The notes beneath the pieces were generated by a model. It worked only from the letters and a program-made list of their open reading frames with translations, had not been told where the DNA came from and ran no database searches. DNA of 64,000 nt. It comes from Euleptes europaea. Taxonomy: Eukaryota; Chordata; Lepidosauria; Squamata; Sphaerodactylidae. The stretch spans positions 60,157,521 to 60,221,520 of the forward strand of contig NC_079320.1 of NCBI RefSeq assembly GCF_029931775.1, given 5' to 3'. This document shows, one piece after another, positions 60,601 to 64,000 of the stretch (the first letter of the stretch is position 1; each line of letters begins with the position of its first letter). The translations under genes and the position numbers were made by a program.

Positions 60601-61218
60601 TGTTTTGTTGTGCAGTTTTTAAGATTCTTACTTCAGTTTGCATTGGTTTATGTAAAGTCAGGAGAATTCTGAACACCTGATTTCCTGGTGGATACTAATA
60701 AAGAAATAATTACCAAAAAAAAAAAAAAAAGGCAATGTAGGGTTACACTAAGGCCCAGGTCACCATCAGCTAATGACAAAGACCACATTATGAGGCAGGA
60801 AGCATTGGGGAAACATCCCATTAGCTCACAGAGAAGGGGTCCGATGACGTCATGGTTCACGCAGCCTCACGTACAGGTGCGCTGACGTCACAGACAAGCA
60901 CAGCATCCACTAAACCGGCCGAGAGAGAGAGGAGGGATGGCAAGTCCCCTCCCCCCAAAACAAAAAGGTGGTGACGTCTGTTTCACTGGAAACCCGCTTC
61001 ACCTGTTGCTCCCGTGTCCTGGATCCCTGCGTCAGAGGCCAGCACCGAGGGCGAGAGCGTCTCCTTGTCCCCCGTCCTCCTCCAGCTGCGGCTGCCTCCG
61101 CGGTCGCACTCCTGGGTCCCTGCAGCAGACCCCGCCTCGGGTTAATGAGATTTTACTGCCTCCGCGGCCGCCATTCCCCTGCCGCCCCACCGAGGAGGCG
61201 TCGCTCACCGGCTTTCAT
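45649..61218 (-). CDS. CCDC110: CCDC110, coiled-coil domain containing 110
   Basis: Coiled-coil protein (KM-HN-1 in human, noted as a cancer/testis antigen). Secure exons on the minus strand: 58195-58143, 55649-55584 (VLQHQLESFQALRKQTLQN), 55494-55384 (VQSEISGILNK), and a 2056-nt exon 52129-50074. Phases agree at every junction. The large exon begins with a Ser/Thr/Asp-rich region and then a long heptad-rich coil (for example LEEKRDQLYAQNQRMM and LLEKELEEKQKEIQQLKE). Inferred ends: a last exon 45836-45649 joins in phase (CCA G|AA) and codes ECGRIAEIRRKLEEKQ to a TAG. A 10-nt coding first exon 61218-61209 (ATG AAA GCC G|GTGAGC) in the CpG island joins in phase to exon 2. With both, the product is 827 aa (human 833). 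The human N-terminus is longer before SALKVLQ, so an extra 5' exon may have been missed. The last exon does not match the human C-terminus as remembered. Confidence 0.88.
46035..46237 (+). mobile_element. 5S-rRNA-derived SINE
   Basis: GCCTGATCTCATCAGGTCTC, TACTTGGATGGGATGGGAGA and tail GTAAGTCGGCTGCTACTTGA. Confidence 0.75.
46247..46397 (-). mobile_element. 5S-rRNA-derived SINE, inverted neighbour
   Basis: GGTCTCCCATCCAATTATTA and GCTTCTGAGATCTGATGAGA; tail-to-tail with 46035. Confidence 0.75.
46680..46950 (-). mobile_element. composite of SINE tail and tRNA SINE
   Basis: GACTTATGGCGACCCCATAG occurs twice in diverged form, followed by GGTCACCCAGAAGGCTTC and GAATCGAACCTGGTTCTCC. Confidence 0.5.
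46951..48984 (-). other. CCDC110 last intron, left part, unassigned
   Basis: No exon or strong repeat seen; an ACGCGCACGCACACACA microsatellite lies near 48830. Confidence 0.35.
48985..49540. mobile_element. MITE with TACCGTATATACTCG ends and GC-rich core
   Basis: Inverted ends TACCGTATATACTCG and CGAGTATATACGGTA, with several TATAAGCCGA motifs inside each end. The core holds about three 81-bp GC-rich tandem units (starting near 49177, 49259, 49339). Confidence 0.85.
49541..50073 (-). other. CCDC110 last intron, right part
   Basis: Ends at the GTATGT donor after 50074; nothing else recognised. Confidence 0.35.
52130..52152. repeat. (GA)n tract at the acceptor of the large CCDC110 exon
   Basis: GAGAGAGAGAG on plus is CTCTCTCTC in the sense strand and acts as the polypyrimidine tract ahead of the acceptor. 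Confidence 0.8.
52364..52442. mobile_element. short palindromic MITE
   Basis: CAGTCCTAAACAGAGTTACA and TGCTTAGGACTG ends are inverted copies; about 80 bp. Confidence 0.6.
52600..52880 (-). mobile_element. Sauria-type tRNA-derived SINE
   Basis: On the minus strand: GGTGTAGAGTGGTAAGTTGC (box A region), GAGTTCGATCCCGACGGAAG (box B), GCAAGCTGGGTTCTGACC-type body, ending in the GTGCTTGCACAGGGGATG tail. Confidence 0.8.
53189..53319. mobile_element. palindromic repeat, 45-bp arms
   Basis: Arms 53189-53233 and 53275-53319 match at about 42 of 45 positions (GCATGGTCTCTTTAGCCTCC); 41-base loop with GCGTTTCGCTGAACG. Confidence 0.8.
54096..54312 (-). mobile_element. tRNA-derived SINE, second family
   Basis: Minus-strand head GGCATAGCTCAGTGGTAGAG, box B GGTTCAATCCC, body ending CGGTATAAGGCAGCTTCATG. 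Confidence 0.85.
55052..55221. mobile_element. PLE fold-back with 11-bp TSD
   Basis: Inverted GTCCAGTAGCACCTTAAAGA arms. Flanks ATCCTAAACAG at 55041-55051 and 55222-55232 are identical. 170 bp, in CCDC110 intron 4, close to the exon at 55384. Confidence 0.85.
55825..56008 (-). mobile_element. tRNA-derived SINE
   Basis: TTTATCCTCACAACAACACT, GAAGCCAAGTCTCCCAGG and a GTATAGTGGTTAGAGTG head on the minus strand. Confidence 0.65.
56440..56690. repeat. polypyrimidine minisatellite, about 42-bp unit
   Basis: Five to six imperfect units beginning CTGTCAATCTTCCCCC; nearly pure C/T on plus. In CCDC110 intron 2. Confidence 0.8.
56700..58142 (-). other. CCDC110 intron 2 remainder
   Basis: Nothing recognised apart from a T-rich run near 57165. 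Confidence 0.3.
58510..58592 (+). mobile_element. L1-like 3' tail
   Basis: TATTTTATGTTTTGTTCTGT then TTATTAAAATGAAAATAAAC, the usual L1 3' end. Confidence 0.5.
58593..60297 (-). other. CCDC110 intron 1, largely unassigned
   Basis: Contains a 2 x 30-bp tandem repeat (59719-59778) and a 24-bp-arm hairpin (59833-59887). A missing CCDC110 5' exon could lie here but none was recognised. Confidence 0.35.
60298..60485 (-). repeat. AGGGTTGCCA-type MITE, diverged
   Basis: CTCCAGGGGAACTGGTC core and GAAGTTTGGCAACCCCAGG end. Confidence 0.55.
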
Positions 61219-61420
61219 CCCGTCTCGCGCCCGCCCGCACTCCGCTCTGCCTCGCCTCGTTCAAACCGCCACTCTGCCGCCCAAACCGCCGCTCCGCCCA
61301 AGGCAGCCTTGCGTTGCTAAGCAACGAGCGTCCCAGGTGACCAGAAGAGTAGGGGCGACGCGTCCTTGCCGGAGTCCCTTACTGCGCATGCGTGTCCGTG
61401 CGCCACCTAGCGACCACAGG
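60900..61420 (-). promoter_or_regulatory. CpG island promoter of CCDC110
   Basis: CpG-dense block upstream of the CCDC110 exons, with many CCGCC/GGCGG runs and two minus-strand donors (GTGAGC after 61209, GTGAAG near 60998). A CRE-like TGACGTCA occurs at 60883-60890 and TGACGTC again near 60971. No other gene in the window would use it. Confidence 0.55.
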
Positions 61421-61455
61421 CTCTTCTTGCAAGATTCCTTGTTTTTAGGTAGCAA

Positions 61456-61645
61456 AGGGCAAGAGTCCAGTAGCACCTTAAAGACGAACAAAAATATTTT
61501 CTGGTAGGGCATGAGCTTCGTGAGCCACAGCGAGAGCCTCATACCCTACCAAACAATATTTTTGTTAGTCTTTAAGGTGCTATTGGACCCTTGCCCTTTT
61601 CTACTACTGCAGACAGACTAACACGGCTACCCACTGTGAATTATC
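61456..61645. mobile_element. PLE fold-back with 12-bp TSD
   Basis: Inverted GTCCAGTAGCACCTTAAAGA arms and the ACACGGCTACCCACTGTGAA tail. Flanks TTTAGGTAGCAA at 61444-61455 and 61646-61657 are identical. Sits beside the CCDC110 CpG island. Confidence 0.88.
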
Positions 61646-61689
61646 TTTAGGTAGCAAGTCTCTTGTGTGTGTGTTGTGTGTGTGTGTAA

Positions 61690-61905
61690 AGTGCCGTCAA
61701 GTCGCAGCCGACTTATGGTGACCCCTTTTTGGGGGGTTTTCATGGCAAGAGACTAACAGAGGTGGTTTGCCAGTGCCTTCCCCTGCACAGCAACCCTGGT
61801 ATTCCTCGGTGGTCTCCCATCCAAATACTAACTAGGGCTGACCCTGCTTAGCTTCTGAGATCTGACGAGATCAGGCTAGCCTGGGCCATCCAGGTCAGGG
61901 CCGTG
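61690..61905 (-). mobile_element. 5S-rRNA-derived SINE
   Basis: Tail GTCAAGTCGCAGCCGACTTA, body, then GGTCTCCCATCCAAATACTA and CTGAGATCTGACGAGATCAG (5S-like on minus). Confidence 0.85.
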
Positions 61906-62066
61906 TGTGTGTTAAGTGCCGTCAAGTCGCTTCCGACTCATGGTGACTCTATGAATCAAAGTCCTGCAAAATGTCCTGTCTTTGACAGCCTTGCTCAGAT
62001 CTTGCAAATTGAGGGCTGTGGCTTCCTTTATTGAGTCAGTCCATCTCTTGTTGGAGGTCTAGGGAG
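61906..62066 (-). mobile_element. RTE/BovB-like LINE 3' fragment
   Basis: GTGCCGTCAAGTCGCTTCCG is a tail like that of the 5S SINEs, but here it is followed by CAAATTGAGGGCTGTGGCTT, LINE-like sequence. Confidence 0.5.
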
Positions 62067-62313
62067 GATTTAAAAAACCTTTGCAAGCGACGCTGCTTTC
62101 GGAACGCCCTTACTTCAATGGCTTTCATCGTCTCTGATCGCAGCCACAGGAGCTTGCAAACTACACACTCTTAATTCCAGGGGGAAATTGCATTTTTCAC
62201 CTGTAGCTTGTCCCTCTAGCACACGCAATAAATAAGGCTTTGAGGAATGTTTTCTTCCACCCGCTTCATTTCGACAAACCGAATAGAGGATGTCCAGGAT
62301 GTGAATGCACACT

Positions 62314-62494
62314 TAGGGCGAAAACACATGGGAGGTTTTGCCTTGCATTTGCCACTCTTTAAATGCACATTTCCCCCAGCCAAATTCTCAGAACTCAAAA
62401 ATAAGCCCCCATGCAGAGTTTTGAGAATTCAGATGGGGAAAATATGCATCTAGAGAGCCGCAAACCCAAGGAAAAACCTGAGTTTTCGCCCTTA
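62314..62494. mobile_element. fold-back MITE, family A copy 2
   Basis: Ends TTAGGGCGAAAAC and GTTTTCGCCCTTAA are inverted; the interior matches 157-342 (CTCAAAAATAAGC, AGAGTTTTGAGAATTC). Confidence 0.7.
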
Positions 62495-62699
62495 ACTAAA
62501 AGAGAAGCTCAGTGTCGCCCTAAAGACTAACAAAATTTATCCCAGCATTACCTTTCCTGACTTTAGAGATCACCATTCCGTTTCTGTGCTGTTGTTTCTA
62601 ATGTTTCATTATTTTAATTATAAAAAAGGGGGAGCTGGGGGAATAAGGTCAGATGCGGAATACCTATAATTAGATCCCCTTTTTCTCCTCGCTCCCTGA

Positions 62700-62830
62700 C
62701 CCTGGCTAGTTAATTGGATGAGAGACCTCCAAGGAATACCAGGATTGTGATGCGGCAGGCAATGGCAAACTGCCTCTGAACGTCTCTTGCCTTGAAAACC
62801 CTACTGGGTCGCCATAAATCAGCGGCAGAA
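62700..62830 (+). mobile_element. 5S-rRNA-derived SINE, 5'-truncated
   Basis: TTGGATGAGAGACCTCCAAG, then CAATGGCAAACTGCCTCTGA and GGTCGCCATAAATCAGC. Confidence 0.65.
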
Positions 62831-62955
62831 AAATAAAATAATATATATTTTTTAATCTCCTTGCCAGCAATCTGAATTTTGAATTTGGGGATTACAAACC
62901 AGGACATTTTATTTGTATTCTTGGAAAAAAGACTAAATGCTGCTTGGAGTACCCC

Positions 62956-63389
62956 TGTGAGGGTCTCTGTGTATGTGTCTCTGCTTCCCATCACCTGCTA
63001 TCAGTGAACTCGTAAAAGCAGTTCACACCTTCTGGTCTCAGGCGCCAGGCCTGATTGCCCCATGTATCTTCCCCCCCGCTGTTCTTCCTGTCAGTACTCC
63101 CTCAGGCCGATGCGGCCTTGGAAGTGTGATAGCTTCACCAGACTTCCTGGGACTCGTCTGATGTTTTGTATTATGCCAAGCTTGTAACTTCCCATAACAA
63201 TAAGTGTGAACCCCAGTGCCCCAGTGCCCTGGAGTCAATATATTCTGTAAACCCGATTAGCCCCTCACTTGCAACTTGCTATCTGTGCCTGTCTCAGCTC
63301 CTGATGTCTTCAATAAATCCTTTGTTTCTTTATCAACGTCTGAACATTTGATTTTGAGAAGTAAACTCAGAGAGAGGGGATCTCTCACA
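62956..63389 (+). repeat. 5' LTR of the Gypsy-like element
   Basis: Starts TGTGAG and ends CTCACA, a short terminal inverted repeat of the usual TG...CA form. AATAAA at 63312-63317 lies near its 3' end, as in a functional LTR. The boundary is by motif only because the second LTR is not visible. Confidence 0.6.
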
Positions 63390-63441
63390 TTAAGTTGCAA
63401 GACTTTGCCTCTCGAACTGCTGCTGTACCTTTTGGGACAGA

Positions 63442-64000
63442 ATGTCAGGCGATGAGGAAAACACCCCTACTACCCCTGACGCACCGGACGGACCGGTGGT
63501 ACCGGAGAAGCCGGATCCCAAGGAGGAGGGTGCCAAGCCGAAGAAGCCTAGGGGTCCCATCCCCGACCAAGGCCGAGGACTTTTTAACAATTGGCTGGAC
63601 TCCCCCAAGGGTTGGTCTCTCTCCCGAACCGCGGCGAAGGATCGCCGTTTGGCCTTCCCCAGCACGGGACTTGAAGGGGACCCGGCGCGCAAGGAGGCCC
63701 TGATGGAAGAGGAACGCAGGCAGTGGCTGGAGGATCGCCAAGCCATGCAGGAACAGATGGAGTCCATGCGGCGGGTGATGGGTGAGATGGCCGCGGCCCT
63801 GGACGCCTTGAAAGTGCAACCGCCTGCCGGCAACCCCCCGGACGGAACACCGGCAGCCCCCCCCGCGCCTCCTAGCTTCCCGTCCCGTCGGGACCTGAAA
63901 GTCACCTATGACGGTTCAGGAGACCAGTTGACCTTTTTCATGGTCCAAGTGGACATTTTTATGCGAGAACAAGGCCGAACCTTCACTTCCGAGGAGTCCC
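63442..64000 (+). CDS. gag-like reading frame of the LTR element (runs off the window)
   Basis: Open from ATG 63442 to the edge (186 codons). The N-terminus is acidic and Pro-rich, followed by an Arg/Glu/Gln-rich helical stretch (EEERRQWLEDRQAMQEQM) and a segment ending FMVQVDIFMREQ, resembling the start of a Gypsy-type capsid domain. It is rich in G+C compared with its surroundings. Confidence 0.6.
   Translation, partial: MSGDEENTPTTPDAPDGPVVPEKPDPKEEGAKPKKPRGPIPDQGRGLFNNWLDSPKGWSLSRTAAKDRRLAFPSTGLEGDPARKEALMEEERRQWLEDRQAMQEQMESMRRVMGEMAAALDALKVQPPAGNPPDGTPAAPPAPPSFPSRRDLKVTYDGSGDQLTFFMVQVDIFMREQGRTFTSEES

Larger units (their letters stand above)
62956..64000 (+). mobile_element. LTR retrotransposon, Ty3/Gypsy-like, left part only
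   Basis: A 434-bp LTR-like block (62956-63389) is followed by a short leader and a gag-like frame that continues past the window edge. The visible portion looks whole with no obvious break, which suggests a young insertion; the rest, including the other LTR, lies outside. Assignment to the Gypsy group rests only on the gag-like character, since pol is not in view. Confidence 0.65.

Overview
The window looks like nuclear DNA of a squamate reptile (a lizard; species not determined). The reasons are vertebrate gene structure with GT-AG introns, many CR1 LINE tails, tRNA-derived and 5S-rRNA-derived SINEs, hAT-like and fold-back MITEs, and Penelope-like fold-back repeats. It holds four host genes in the order and orientation of the human 4q35.1 block: ANKRD37 (+), UFSP2 (-), CFAP96/C4orf47 (+) and CCDC110 (-). 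Exons were placed by translating both strands, matching them to remembered human proteins, and requiring that splice sites and codon phase agree from exon to exon.

Layout. 1-8.1 kb is intergenic and repeat-dense. 8.13-8.5 kb is the ANKRD37 promoter with three hypoxia-response cores. 8.5-13.7 kb is ANKRD37 (4 exons, 181 aa). It converges with UFSP2 (12 exons, 483 aa, 14.9-30.6 kb). A CpG island at 30.2-31.0 kb lies between UFSP2 and CFAP96 and probably serves both; the CFAP96 coding exons (7 exons, 310 aa) run 34.6-44.7 kb. CFAP96 converges with CCDC110 (45.6-61.2 kb), whose own CpG island is at 60.9-61.4 kb. The last kilobase holds the 5' LTR and gag start of an LTR retrotransposon that runs off the right edge.

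Roles. UFSP2 is the UFM1-specific cysteine protease and keeps its catalytic Cys and the Asp-Pro-His motif. ANKRD37 is a small nuclear ankyrin protein and a known hypoxia target. CFAP96 is a cilia/flagella-associated protein. CCDC110 is a coiled-coil protein. They are neighbours by ancient synteny, with no sign of a shared pathway. No bacterial-type system, CRISPR array or new gene cluster was found.

The most interesting non-genic items are: a partial copy of CFAP96 exon 6 inside the preceding intron, bracketed by 49-bp direct repeats; three Penelope-like fold-back insertions with 11-12 bp target duplications, two of the repeat families carrying hammerhead-like cores; 5S-rRNA-derived SINEs, one split by a hAT-like element; and a GC-rich MITE with a strong antisense splice donor in the last CCDC110 intron.
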